Source of the DNA: Bacteroidaceae bacterium
GTDB lineage: Bacteria > Bacteroidota > Bacteroidia > Bacteroidales > Bacteroidaceae
Reading direction: 5' to 3'
Assembly: GCA_017429525.1 (NCBI GenBank)
Contig: JAFROT010000046.1
Location: forward strand, 62,001 to 126,000
DNA length: 64,000 nt
Below are positions 32,351-40,754 of this stretch, one piece after another; the stretch's first letter is position 1; each line of letters begins with the position of its first letter. The notes under the pieces are model-generated. The model had not been told where the DNA came from and ran no database searches. It saw nothing but the letters and a program-made list of their open reading frames with translations. The position numbers and the translations under genes were made by a program.

Positions 32351-34912
32351 TTAAAACCTGTAGTTCAGGTTGAGCATGAAGTTGAAGCCCTGCACGTAGT
32401 ACTTCATCGGGTTCTTCTGGAAGTTGTAGGTGCGGATGGTGCTCTTCTCGCCCGTGGTCTGGTCGGTGGTGTAGCTGGAGCGGCTCTGCTCGAAGCCACC
32501 GCTGACGAACTTGCGGTTGTTCAGGATGTTGGTGAGCATCAGGTTGACGCTGAGCGGATGGTGAGCAACGCGGAACTGGTGGCCGATGCTGCCATCGAGC
32601 ATGAAGCCTCCGTGACCCTTCGTCTGTTTGGGTACGATGAGCGATCCGTCGTTGTCGACAGCTCCCGAGCGGATGAGCGTGCTCTGGTAGCGCAGCGAAG
32701 GCGAGTAGGAGAGGTAGATGCGGTCGTAGTAGTTGCCTTTGAGGTTGAAGTACCAGCCCTTGACATTGTAGTTCAGGCCGATGCTCCCGACGGTGAGCGG
32801 GGTGCTGGCCTCGCGCATACCTTTATTATATAGAACGTCCTTGGTGACGGTGCCTTGCGTGGAGAGCAGGTAGCTGACGTCGGTGTTCTTCATGTACTTG
32901 GCATCAGACATCGAACCGATGAGGTCGAGGGTGAGGCCTGTAGCCACGTTGAAGCGGATGCCCAGTTCGACGCCGTAGAAGTTCTTCTCGACACCCGTCA
33001 TGCTGACGTAGGTGAAAGAGTTGACATCGTCGTAGTAGTAGTTCTGCCATTCGTTCATGCGTGTGCCGTGGTTGAAGTAGGCGGTCAGGTTGGCTCGCAT
33101 CCAACTGGTGGCGACGGCATAACCGAGTTCGGCGCTGAACATGTGTTCCACCTTCAGGCCGTCGATGAAGTTGTTGTTCATCTCAGCAGCCTGGAAAGCC
33201 GATCCGCCGAAGGAACTGTAGGCCGTAGGTGCATACGTCATATAACCTACGCCGAAGCCGATGACATTACCCTTGCCGAGGTTGATGTTGGAGCCGACTT
33301 TGAAACCTCCGTCGAGGAAGCGTGCTGTGCCGCTCTTGCCATAGGAGTTGTCGGCGAAGAGACCGTTGCGCATCTTACCGTCGCGCCACATCTGTGTGCC
33401 ACCGATTTTGGCACTGATGAAGCTGTGGCTGATGCCGTAGTCGTAGACATACTGTGCCCATGCCGTAGCTTTCTGCACGACGATGTTGAAGTCGTAGCCG
33501 AAGCGGTCGCCCTTGGTGACGGTGCCATTGAAGTTGTTGAGGTCGTACTGCACGCGTGGGTCGCTGCCCGCATAGGTGCCAATGGCGTAGTTGTTGACGT
33601 TGTGGAGGTACTCAGCCCCCATCATGTCGTCGATGGTCTGGTAGTGCATACCCGTGTTGGATGCCAACTGCAAGCCACCTTGCAGCTTGGCGCGGTCGTT
33701 GATGGTCCAGTTGAGTGTCGAACCGAGGTTGATGGCCAACTGGTCATTGTGGCGTGCAGCAACGTAGTAGGCCGCATCGCCCTTGACGGCGTTCATCTGC
33801 TGGTTGGCGTAGTAGAGGCGGTCCCACTGGATCTGTCGGTTAGCCTTGGCAGCTGTCCAGTAGTCATAGCTCTCTTGCCAGGCGGCGAGGTCGTTGTTAG
33901 AACCGTCGGTGAGGCCCCAGACATCGTAGTTGTACGAGGGGAAGTTCTTCCAGTAGTCGGGCTTCGGGTTCTGCGAGTTGTTGTACTGCAGACGAGTGCC
34001 GCTGTACATGGCGTACTTGCCGTAGAGCGAAGTCGTCAGCTTCAGGCGGTCGTTGATGTCGAAATCCCAGGTCAGCAGGAGCGACGGCTCGAAGTTATGA
34101 ACGACGCGCGAGTTGCGTTTCTTGCCGTCCTGATAGCCCCAGTTGGGGTTGTAGAGGTAGTTGTTGGCCAGCCAGTAAGCCTCGTCGGTTGAGGCTCCTT
34201 GCTGAGCGCGCTCCGTCGGGTTGCCCCAAGTGGCGATGTTCAGGCTGTGGCGTTCGCCCCATTTCTTCTGCAGGGAGAGGAAGTAGGCCAGCGAGTTGTA
34301 GAACGTGCCTTCGACGGCTGCCGTCTCGGTGTTCGCCCAGCGATAGCCCACGGTTCCGAAGAACGCCAGACCGCGCTCGTTGAGTCCAGTGCCGAAGGTG
34401 TACATGGCACGGGCCGTGTAGTTGCGGTTGAGCGCTGAGAGCGTCACCTTGTGGCCCGCCGCGTAGTTGCTGGCTCTGAAGTTGTAGTTGTTAGAGCCGC
34501 CGAGAGCAGCCATGCTGAAGGTGTTGCTCTCGAATGGCGAGGCGTAGTCGATGCCGCGTGTGGCGTCGTTCATGCCGCCAATAGTCGAGTAGCTGAAGCG
34601 TCCGTTCTCTGCCGAGTTGACGTTGACACCATTCATGTAGATGTCGTTGTACTTCTGGTCCAATGCACGGAACTTGAAGCGCATCGGACTGAAGAGGTAG
34701 CCCACATTACTCGTGTACATGTTCGTGCTGGAGTTGATCTGGATGACGTCCTGCGTCACGTCGGCATCATCGTCCAGCTGCGATTCGGTAAAAATGAACG
34801 AGTTGGCCTCGTCCTTAATTGCCTTTTCCGTCTCGCTTGTTGTTGGCTCTTGTGCCCAACCTTGCATGGCAAGAAGGAGCAATACAGCTGAAGGTAAAAG
34901 TCTTTTTCTCAT
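32351..34912 (-). CDS. TonB-dependent receptor-like outer-membrane protein
   Basis: The start at 34912 (MRKRLLPSAVLLLLAMQGWAQ) gives a signal peptide; 853 residues. The plug region (about 25-160: DVIQINSSTNMYTSNVGYLFSPMRFKFRALDQKYNDIYMNGV, GGMNDATRGIDY) is followed by a large barrel with many aromatic girdles, ending NFMLNLNYRF with the C-terminal Phe. I see no N-terminal carboxypeptidase-like domain and no clear TonB box. It leads the operon with the DUF5689 and OB-repeat lipoproteins and is divergent from the secreted EEP nuclease. I infer import of a nuclease product or of a nucleic-acid-bound nutrient such as phosphate or nucleosides. Confidence 0.85.
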   Translation of the reverse strand: MRKRLLPSAVLLLLAMQGWAQEPTTSETEKAIKDEANSFIFTESQLDDDADVTQDVIQINSSTNMYTSNVGYLFSPMRFKFRALDQKYNDIYMNGVNVNSAENGRFSYSTIGGMNDATRGIDYASPFESNTFSMAALGGSNNYNFRASNYAAGHKVTLSALNRNYTARAMYTFGTGLNERGLAFFGTVGYRWANTETAAVEGTFYNSLAYFLSLQKKWGERHSLNIATWGNPTERAQQGASTDEAYWLANNYLYNPNWGYQDGKKRNSRVVHNFEPSLLLTWDFDINDRLKLTTSLYGKYAMYSGTRLQYNNSQNPKPDYWKNFPSYNYDVWGLTDGSNNDLAAWQESYDYWTAAKANRQIQWDRLYYANQQMNAVKGDAAYYVAARHNDQLAINLGSTLNWTINDRAKLQGGLQLASNTGMHYQTIDDMMGAEYLHNVNNYAIGTYAGSDPRVQYDLNNFNGTVTKGDRFGYDFNIVVQKATAWAQYVYDYGISHSFISAKIGGTQMWRDGKMRNGLFADNSYGKSGTARFLDGGFKVGSNINLGKGNVIGFGVGYMTYAPTAYSSFGGSAFQAAEMNNNFIDGLKVEHMFSAELGYAVATSWMRANLTAYFNHGTRMNEWQNYYYDDVNSFTYVSMTGVEKNFYGVELGIRFNVATGLTLDLIGSMSDAKYMKNTDVSYLLSTQGTVTKDVLYNKGMREASTPLTVGSIGLNYNVKGWYFNLKGNYYDRIYLSYSPSLRYQSTLIRSGAVDNDGSLIVPKQTKGHGGFMLDGSIGHQFRVAHHPLSVNLMLTNILNNRKFVSGGFEQSRSSYTTDQTTGEKSTIRTYNFQKNPMKYYVQGFNFMLNLNYRF

Positions 34913-34953
34913 TGGTAAAGTTACGAAAAGATGTATTTTCGCCACAAAGAAAG

Positions 34954-34961
34954 CAAAAATA
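34954..34961 (-). promoter_or_regulatory. -7 box of the TonB-receptor operon
   Basis: TATTTTTG on the minus strand matches TAnnTTTG, 41 nt before the ATG. The nearest TTG lies at a non-standard distance (15 nt). Confidence 0.45.
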
Positions 34962-35020
34962 ATCCGTATGTAGAAACAAATACCTCTTTTTTTTCTTTTT
35001 CGTGAAAAAAAGATTTCTTT

Positions 35021-35053
35021 TTGTGGTTCATAATATAAAAAGAATTATCTTTG
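35021..35053 (+). promoter_or_regulatory. Promoter of the EEP nuclease
   Basis: TTG at 35021-35023, 22 nt, TATCTTTG at 35046-35053, about 44 nt before the ATG. The spacing is slightly longer than canonical. Confidence 0.65.
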
Positions 35054-35097
35054 CACCCTGAACAGCATAGTGAACCATCAAAATCTTAGATTGTAAT

Positions 35098-36135
35098 ATG
35101 CGTAAATCACTTTACCTCGTGGCGTGTCTGGCTATGCTCAGTCTGACCGCACTGGCCCAGAATGGGCGCGTCGGGATGTATGCTATCGGCTTCTACAACC
35201 TGGAAAATCTGTTTGATACTCAACATGATGAGAATAAGAACGACTATGAGTATCTTCCCGATGGTGCCAACAAATGGACTGAAATGAAGTATCAGCACAA
35301 GCTGAAGAATATGGCTCAGGTGCTTGGCGAGATGGGTACCGACCGTATCCGCACCGGTTGCGCCATCATAGGCGTCAGCGAGGTGGAGAACGCACGTTGC
35401 CTCAGAGATCTCTGCGTCCAGGGAGCACTCGGCCGCCGCGGTTTCAAGTTCTGCCACATCGAGGGCCCCGACAATCGAGGCGTCGACTGCGGCCTGCTCT
35501 ACAATCCTCAGTTCTTCAAGCCTGCTAAGGTGTGGCTGCAACCCTACGTGTTGAAGGAGCGCGGTGCTCGCCCCACTCGTGGCTTCCTCACCGTGCAAGG
35601 CACCCTCGGTGGCGACAGCATCACGGTCATCGTTTGCCACTGGCCCAGCCGTTTCAGCGGCGCACCTGCCCGCAACTGGGCTGGTGAACAGGTCAAGGCC
35701 GAGAAGGACAGCATCCTGAGAGCCAATCGACGCATGAAGGTCCTCGTGATGGGCGATATGAACGACGATCCATTCAGTCCCTCGATGGCACGCTATCTCG
35801 GCGCTCGCCGTAAGATGGCTGACGTCAAGGCCGTGACGGATATGTATAATCCCTGGTGGCAGATCCTGCTCGACGGCAAGGGCACCCTCCGCTACGATGG
35901 CAAATGGAACCTCTTCGATCAGATTGTCATGACGCAGAATTGCATCTCGGGCGTTGCTTCCAAGAACTACTCATCGCTCACCTTCTATAAGGCTGAGATT
36001 TTCAAGCGTGACTACCTGCTCCAAGATAGTGGCAAATATAAGGGTAATCCCAAACGCACCCACGCAAGTGGCGTATGGATGGACGGCTATAGCGACCACT
36101 TGCCCGTCGTCACCTATTTTGTGCGCACCCTTTGA
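35098..36135 (+). CDS. Secreted endonuclease/exonuclease/phosphatase family protein
   Basis: This 345-residue protein has a signal peptide (MRKSLYLVACLAMLSLTALAQ). The EEP (DNase I-like) fold is shown by IGFYNLENLFDT (metal-binding Asn), IIGVSEVENARCL (catalytic Glu), GVDCGLLYNP, VIVCHWPSR (catalytic His), LVMGDMNDDPFSP (Asp/Asn) and SDHLPVVTYF (terminal Asp-His pair). All catalytic residues expected for the family are present. The signal peptide places it in the periplasm or outside. It is divergent from the TonB receptor operon, which suggests joint use. The substrate could be DNA, RNA or a phospho-ester; a DNA role is inferred from context. Confidence 0.9.
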   Translation: MRKSLYLVACLAMLSLTALAQNGRVGMYAIGFYNLENLFDTQHDENKNDYEYLPDGANKWTEMKYQHKLKNMAQVLGEMGTDRIRTGCAIIGVSEVENARCLRDLCVQGALGRRGFKFCHIEGPDNRGVDCGLLYNPQFFKPAKVWLQPYVLKERGARPTRGFLTVQGTLGGDSITVIVCHWPSRFSGAPARNWAGEQVKAEKDSILRANRRMKVLVMGDMNDDPFSPSMARYLGARRKMADVKAVTDMYNPWWQILLDGKGTLRYDGKWNLFDQIVMTQNCISGVASKNYSSLTFYKAEIFKRDYLLQDSGKYKGNPKRTHASGVWMDGYSDHLPVVTYFVRTL

Positions 36136-36224
36136 TTGCCACGTCGGCGTAGCAAAACGCAGCTATCGTTGGCGTTGAACGTTTAAAAAACGTTGCAATA
36201 TAATGTTGATTCGTTTTTTTTGCT

Positions 36225-36232
36225 TATCTTTG
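36225..36232 (+). promoter_or_regulatory. -7 box of the aldolase gene
   Basis: TATCTTTG matches TAnnTTTG; the leader would be about 65 nt. No TTG at the usual spacing. Confidence 0.6.
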
Positions 36233-36304
36233 CACGCCAGAAAGAAGAATGATACTTTAATAAATCTTTTTTGTAAATAGTAAATCGTTAAATCGTAAAT
36301 CTTT

Positions 36305-37303
36305 ATGACAAGTTACAAAGAACTGGGTCTTGTTAACACCCGCGAAATGTTCAAGAAGGCTGTCGCTGGCGGCTATGCCATCCCTGCCTTCAACTTCAAC
36401 ACCCTCGAGCAGATGCAGGCTATCGTTCAGGCTGCTGTCGAGACTAAGTCTCCCGTTATCATGCAGGTCAGCAAGGGTGCTCGCAACTATGCTAACGGCA
36501 CCATCCTGCGTTATATGGCACAGGGCGCTGTAGAGTATGCCAAGGAGCTTGGCTGCCCGAATCCTCAGATTGTCCTTCACCTCGACCACGGTGACAGCTT
36601 CGAACTCTGCAAGGAGTGCATCGACAATGGCTTCTCCAGCGTCATGTTCGACGGCTCCGCTCTTCCTTATGAGGAGAATATCCGCATCACCAAGCAGGTC
36701 GTTGAGTATGCTCACGCACACGACGTAACTGTTGAGGCTGAACTCGGTGTGCTCGCCGGCGTTGAGGACGAGGTCGCTTCAGAGGTTAGCCACTACACGA
36801 AGCCCGAAGAGGTAATCGACTTCTCGACCCGCAGCGGTTGCGACAGCCTCGCTATCTCCATCGGCACCAGCCACGGCGCTTACAAGTTCAAGCCCGAACA
36901 GTGCACACGCGACCCGAAGACCGGCAAGCTCGTGCCTCCTCCCCTTGCATTCGATATCCTGCACCAGATCGAGGAGAAGCTCCCCGGCTTCCCCATCGTG
37001 CTCCACGGCTCCAGCTCCGTGCCTCAGGACGAGGTCGACACCATCAACCAGTATGGTGGTAAGCTGCCCGATGCAGTAGGTATCCCCGAGGAGCAGCTGC
37101 GCGAGGCCAGCAAGAGCGCTGTCTGCAAGATCAACATTGACTCCGACAGCCGTCTGGCCATGACCGCTGCCATCCGTAAGTATCTCGCTGAGCACCCCGA
37201 CCACTTCGATCCCCGTCAGTATCTGAAGCCCGCTCGCGAGAACATGAAGAAGATGTACATCCACAAGATTGTGGACGTGCTCGGCAGCAACGACAAGCTG
37301 TAA
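36305..37303 (+). CDS. fba: Class II fructose-1,6-bisphosphate aldolase
   Basis: This zinc aldolase splits fructose-1,6-bisphosphate into DHAP and glyceraldehyde-3-phosphate in glycolysis. The 332-residue protein has IPAFNFNTLEQMQAI, the metal site VLHLDHGDSFE, VEAELGVLAGVEDE, SIGTSHGAYKF (zinc His), PIVLHGSSSVP (zinc His) and INIDSDSRLAMTAAIRKYL. It is complete and monocistronic, with its own -7 box and a strong terminator. Codon use looks highly biased, as expected for an abundant enzyme. Confidence 0.96.
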   Translation: MTSYKELGLVNTREMFKKAVAGGYAIPAFNFNTLEQMQAIVQAAVETKSPVIMQVSKGARNYANGTILRYMAQGAVEYAKELGCPNPQIVLHLDHGDSFELCKECIDNGFSSVMFDGSALPYEENIRITKQVVEYAHAHDVTVEAELGVLAGVEDEVASEVSHYTKPEEVIDFSTRSGCDSLAISIGTSHGAYKFKPEQCTRDPKTGKLVPPPLAFDILHQIEEKLPGFPIVLHGSSSVPQDEVDTINQYGGKLPDAVGIPEEQLREASKSAVCKINIDSDSRLAMTAAIRKYLAEHPDHFDPRQYLKPARENMKKMYIHKIVDVLGSNDKL

Positions 37304-37326
37304 TCCATCTGATTCGTTATCCCTAT

Positions 37327-37366
37327 AAATCCCCGCTTGCTATGTTGGAGGCGGGGATTTTTTCTT
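37327..37366 (+). terminator. Terminator after fba
   Basis: A 10-bp stem AAATCCCCGC/GCGGGGATTT is followed by TTTCTTTCC. The ATG of the next gene lies 9 nt beyond it. Confidence 0.88.
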
Positions 37367-37374
37367 TCCGCCGC

Positions 37375-38061
37375 ATGAAGCATTTCGCCATACTCTTCTT
37401 CCCCGTTGCAGCAATGGTAGGCTATTTTGCCACCGATGTTTTTCTCCTGCGCTCGCTCACGACGCTGTCGTGCATGGTCATCTCCCTGATTATTGGCCTG
37501 CGACGTCCAGCGCTGAAGGCTGTCGGCTGGGTGGCAGCCGCCTTCGCCCTCTCCTTTGCTGGCGACTACGTCCTCGGCCATTGGGGGGCGTCGTTCGAGG
37601 GCTTCGTCGGTGGGGTAGGGCTGTTCCTGCTGGCGCACCTCGGTTACGTCATCTACAGTCTTCGCTGTGGCCGTTTGCAGTGGTGGTTGCTGGCGTTGCT
37701 CGTGGTCGTCTTTGGCGTCTATTTTGCGTTGTTGCTCCGCCCGGCCATTGGCGATGCTGTCACCCGCGTTGCCGTGCTTGCCTACATCCTCGTCTCTTGT
37801 CTTTCCATGGCCGCAGCGGTGGGACTGGGCCGCCCTTCGGTCGACTACGACCGGCTGGCTCGTTGGCTCTATATAGCAGGTGTCGCCAGCCTCCTCTTCT
37901 CCGACCTGCTGATCGCCCAGAAGCGTTTCCTGCACGATGGCACCCTTTATACTCTCATGATGCCCACCTACTTCCTGTCGCAAATCCTTGTCACGGCGGC
38001 ACTAATCCGTCTGCGTTGTTGGTTAAAAGGTGGGAAGAAAGGGCAAATGTTAGGGCATTAA
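37375..38061 (+). CDS. YhhN/TMEM86-family membrane protein (lysoplasmalogenase-like)
   Basis: This 228-residue protein has about eight transmembrane segments. The start at 37375 (MKHFAILFFPVAAMVGYF) is preferred because the ATG at 37342 lies within the fba terminator stem-loop. YhhN landmarks are FALSFAGDYVLG (Asp in TM), FLLAHLGYVIYS, ASLLFSDLLIAQKRF and MPTYFLSQILVTAALI. Mammalian TMEM86 hydrolyses lysoplasmalogens; plasmalogens occur in some anaerobes, but the bacterial function is not proven. It stands alone. Confidence 0.82.
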   Translation: MKHFAILFFPVAAMVGYFATDVFLLRSLTTLSCMVISLIIGLRRPALKAVGWVAAAFALSFAGDYVLGHWGASFEGFVGGVGLFLLAHLGYVIYSLRCGRLQWWLLALLVVVFGVYFALLLRPAIGDAVTRVAVLAYILVSCLSMAAAVGLGRPSVDYDRLARWLYIAGVASLLFSDLLIAQKRFLHDGTLYTLMMPTYFLSQILVTAALIRLRCWLKGGKKGQMLGH

Positions 38062-38105
38062 GAAAAATTTTTGTTGTTTTCCTGCTTTTTGTAGTTTTAT
38101 TTGCT

Positions 38106-38113
38106 TACCTTTG
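38106..38113 (+). promoter_or_regulatory. -7 box of the 38.2 kb glycosyltransferase
   Basis: TACCTTTG matches TAnnTTTG, about 58 nt before the ATG. The upstream TTG is not at standard spacing. Confidence 0.55.
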
Positions 38114-38170
38114 CAGCCGCTTTGCGCCAGTGTGTGCAAAACGACCATATAATTACTCATTCGCAACGAC

Positions 38171-38971
38171 ATGCAAGAACTTGTCTCTATCATCATGCCT
38201 TCCTATAATTCGGCCTCCTATATCGGTCGGAGCATAGAGAGTATAATGACTCAGACTTACACCAACTGGGAATTGCTGATTACCGACGATTGCTCGACCG
38301 ACGGTACTCAGGATATCTTGCATGCCTATGCCATGCGCGATTCCCGCATCCGTGTCCTGCAGATGACGGAGAACAAAGGCCCCGGCTATGCTCGCAACTA
38401 CTCCATCGAGATGGCACAAGGCCGTTACATCGCCTTCTGCGATAGCGACGACTGTTGGTTGCCCATGAAGCTCGAACGCCAGATTGCCCTCATGCAGAAG
38501 CGGCGCTGTGCCCTCTCCTTCACGTCCTATTTCACCTGCGATGAGAAGGGCAAGGTCAATGGTCTCGTCATGGCTCCCAAGCAGTTGACGCTCTCCGAAC
38601 TCAAGCACGACAATAAGATCGGTTGCCTCACGGCGATGTATGACACGCAGATATGCGGCAAACACAAGATGCCTACCATCCGCAAGCGTCAGGACTGGGC
38701 CCTTTTCCTCAGCATCATGAAGGACCATCCTATTGCCTATGGCATCCAAGTACCTATGGCCGTATATCGGGTACGTGATTTCTCCGTCTCACGCTCCAAG
38801 TTCGGCCTTATCAAGTACAACGCACAAGTCTACCGCGACGTCTTCGACTATTCCACCCTCCACTCCTACGCTTACCTCTTCGGCATCTTTATGCCCACCT
38901 ATCTGTCGAAGCAGGTGCAAAACCTCATCAACAACCAACGCTACAAGCAGCTTTGGAGCGAGATGAAGTAG
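38171..38971 (+). CDS. Family 2 glycosyltransferase
   Basis: This 266-residue GT-A enzyme has VSIIMPSYNSASYIGRSIESIMTQTY, WELLITDDCSTDGTQD, ENKGPGYARNYSIEMAQGRYIAFCDSDDCWLP (DxD site) and a C-terminal helical part with RKRQDWALFLSIMK (the QDW/ED catalytic region). It has no signal or membrane segment, so it is cytoplasmic. Such enzymes decorate capsule or LPS. It sits alone upstream of the alginate-lyase-like gene rather than inside the exopolysaccharide operon. Confidence 0.9.
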   Translation: MQELVSIIMPSYNSASYIGRSIESIMTQTYTNWELLITDDCSTDGTQDILHAYAMRDSRIRVLQMTENKGPGYARNYSIEMAQGRYIAFCDSDDCWLPMKLERQIALMQKRRCALSFTSYFTCDEKGKVNGLVMAPKQLTLSELKHDNKIGCLTAMYDTQICGKHKMPTIRKRQDWALFLSIMKDHPIAYGIQVPMAVYRVRDFSVSRSKFGLIKYNAQVYRDVFDYSTLHSYAYLFGIFMPTYLSKQVQNLINNQRYKQLWSEMK

Positions 38972-39458
38972 ATTCGTTGCGAATGGTCTCATGCGGAATG
39001 ATGCCTATTCCTTATTCGTAACTTCATTCAAGTTGAGAACGTGATGCCGTAAGCCGCGATGCTTTGGTCCACGCTGGATTCGCATACACTTGAAATCGAA
39101 TCGCTCAATTTTTTCTATGAAGATAGCCTCTGCTTCCACTATTTGAGCAAAATTGGTGGTTAAGGGATTGTGGTTGTGCGGATTACGCAAGTGGAGGATG
39201 GCCGCGTAGCCTCCACTTTGCTTTCACTAATGGATGATAAACGTGGAGAGCGTATCCGCTTTGACGCCTTGCATGGAGGCTGAGTGGAGGTAAAATGAAC
39301 AGCCTCCACTTGTGTAATGTCTTATATGTCAATTTAATAGGTGGCGTTTTCAGGCAATAAGTGGAAGCAGGGCTAAAGTTCATATATATTTTTCTCCTAA
39401 TTGAATTCAGGATGTGATGCCGAAAGCTTTCGGTCTTCCCAATATTGGCAAAACCTTG
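38972..39458. other. Gene-free interval with inverted repeats
   Basis: This part of the 665-nt gap (38972-39636) contains no credible gene. It has AGTGGAGG/CCTCCACT hairpins (39190-39218, and arms at 39283-39310), and two copies of a GTGATGCCG motif (39041 and 39415) that resembles the arm of the cloverleaf-like element at 52914. Short antisense frames here end in RHHVLN/RHHILN because of that motif, and I regard them as by-products. Confidence 0.5.
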
Positions 39459-39480
39459 TATCATCGTTGGTACTGCCCTA

Positions 39481-39546
39481 TTCGACTATACGCGTAGGCC
39501 TGCGCGAATATATGTGTAGGTCTTTTCGTATATACGTGCTCAATGG
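39481..39546. repeat. 22-nt tandem array, locus C (three units)
   Basis: Units of exactly 22 nt start at 39481, 39503 and 39525, with core TTCGTATATACGTG and an AGGCC/AGGTC spacer. The core is related to loci B and D. Confidence 0.78.
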
Positions 39547-39611
39547 TGCCTCATTTATTGGTTCATCTCAAAAAAATTGCAGTTCTCGATGTCGATATCC
39601 ACAAAAAGTCG

Positions 39612-39619
39612 TACCTTTG
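39612..39619 (+). promoter_or_regulatory. -7 box of the alginate-lyase-like gene
   Basis: TACCTTTG matches TAnnTTTG, 17 nt before the ATG. No TTG at the usual spacing. Confidence 0.6.
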
Positions 39620-39636
39620 CAAAAAAGTAAGATGAA

Positions 39637-40737
39637 ATGAAATCGAAGTCTTTATTGCACTTCTTGTTCTGCCTATGTCTTGCTACACAGGCTGTTCAAG
39701 CTAAGCCAGTCACTTATCTGTGGGATTATGAGGAGCTGAAGGCGTTGAAGGCTCAACCTCAATCCAGCGAATATCAAAATATCATCGCATCGGCCAATCG
39801 TGTGCTGAAAACCGTTCCTGTGGCCGTCACTCAGAAGACAAAATGCATTTCGGGTGATCCTCATAATTTCGAGAGTTTGTCCATCTATTGGTGGCCAGAC
39901 CCTCAGAATCCCAATGGGCCATACATCTGCAAGGATGGTTATTTCAATCCCGAATACAAGGAATATGATTATGAGCGGTTATTAGTTCTCACCGAGAATT
40001 TACGTGATGTAGGAAAGGCTTTCTTCCTGACGGGGGCGGGGCAATACTACGACTATTTCTGTCGACAGCTGGACGTCTGGTTTATCAATAAGGACACTCG
40101 TATGTACCCTGATTTTGAATATAGTCAATTCATCCCAGGTAGGAATGGTAATCAAGGTAATCCGGGTGGGATGACAGATGCTTATAATTTTATTACCATA
40201 ATGGAGGGTATTCGCCTTGTTGATTCCGTCAAAAGCATTGGACGGAAGCGAAGGAAGGCTATGAATGCTTGGTTTGGCTCATTTGCCAGTTGGATGCAAA
40301 CCAGTGATTTAGGTATTGCTGTGTCACATTTTAAGAATGGTCATTGCATTTCGTATGATCTTATTCTTTATAATATGCTGATTGCCTCAGGAAACAAGTC
40401 TGGCTGTAAGGCTTTGCAGGAGTCTTTCTTCTCATCGCGTATCGCATCGCAGATCAATGAGGAAGATGGGCGCATCCCAGAGGCATTGGTCCGCACGAGG
40501 GCTTTCTTTTACTCGTTGCATAATTTGCGACGGATGTTAGACTTCTGCTATATAGCAAAGTCAGAAGACTGCGAGATTCCTCCGCACAGTCTTGCTCTCA
40601 TAGGGAAGGGATTTCAATACCTTATGTCATTTCACGGCAAGCGCGACTTATTCCCTTATCAGGAACTTGATGATTGGCATGCCCTTCAGCAGCAACTTTC
40701 CGCTCAGTATGCTCGTTATCAGCAACTGCTGAAGTAG
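39637..40737 (+). CDS. Alginate lyase family protein (PL5-like fold)
   Basis: This 366-residue protein has a signal peptide (MKSKSLLHFLFCLCLATQAVQA). The segment CISGDPHNFESLSIYWWPDPQNPNGPYI is typical of the alginate-lyase (alpha/alpha toroid) family in Bacteroidetes. NQGNPGGMTDAYNFI and a later FYSLHNLRRMLDF helix fit the same fold. It probably acts in the periplasm on an acidic polysaccharide; the true substrate is unknown. It converges with the exopolysaccharide operon, with only 17 nt between stop codons. It could cleave that polymer, as AlgL does in alginate producers. Confidence 0.85.
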   Translation: MKSKSLLHFLFCLCLATQAVQAKPVTYLWDYEELKALKAQPQSSEYQNIIASANRVLKTVPVAVTQKTKCISGDPHNFESLSIYWWPDPQNPNGPYICKDGYFNPEYKEYDYERLLVLTENLRDVGKAFFLTGAGQYYDYFCRQLDVWFINKDTRMYPDFEYSQFIPGRNGNQGNPGGMTDAYNFITIMEGIRLVDSVKSIGRKRRKAMNAWFGSFASWMQTSDLGIAVSHFKNGHCISYDLILYNMLIASGNKSGCKALQESFFSSRIASQINEEDGRIPEALVRTRAFFYSLHNLRRMLDFCYIAKSEDCEIPPHSLALIGKGFQYLMSFHGKRDLFPYQELDDWHALQQQLSAQYARYQQLLK

Positions 40738-40754
40738 GCCATGACAATGAATTG

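Noticed and set aside
32855-34192. 445-codon plus-strand frame within the TonB receptor gene
   Set aside because: It is antisense to a clear receptor; its Val/Ala/Glu-rich composition arises from the codon bias of the real gene, and it shows no family motif.
39005-39464. Two small minus-strand frames (61 and 93 codons) in the gap before the alginate-lyase gene
   Set aside because: Their only shared segment (RHHVLN/RHHILN) comes from a dispersed DNA motif; no start signal or conserved domain.
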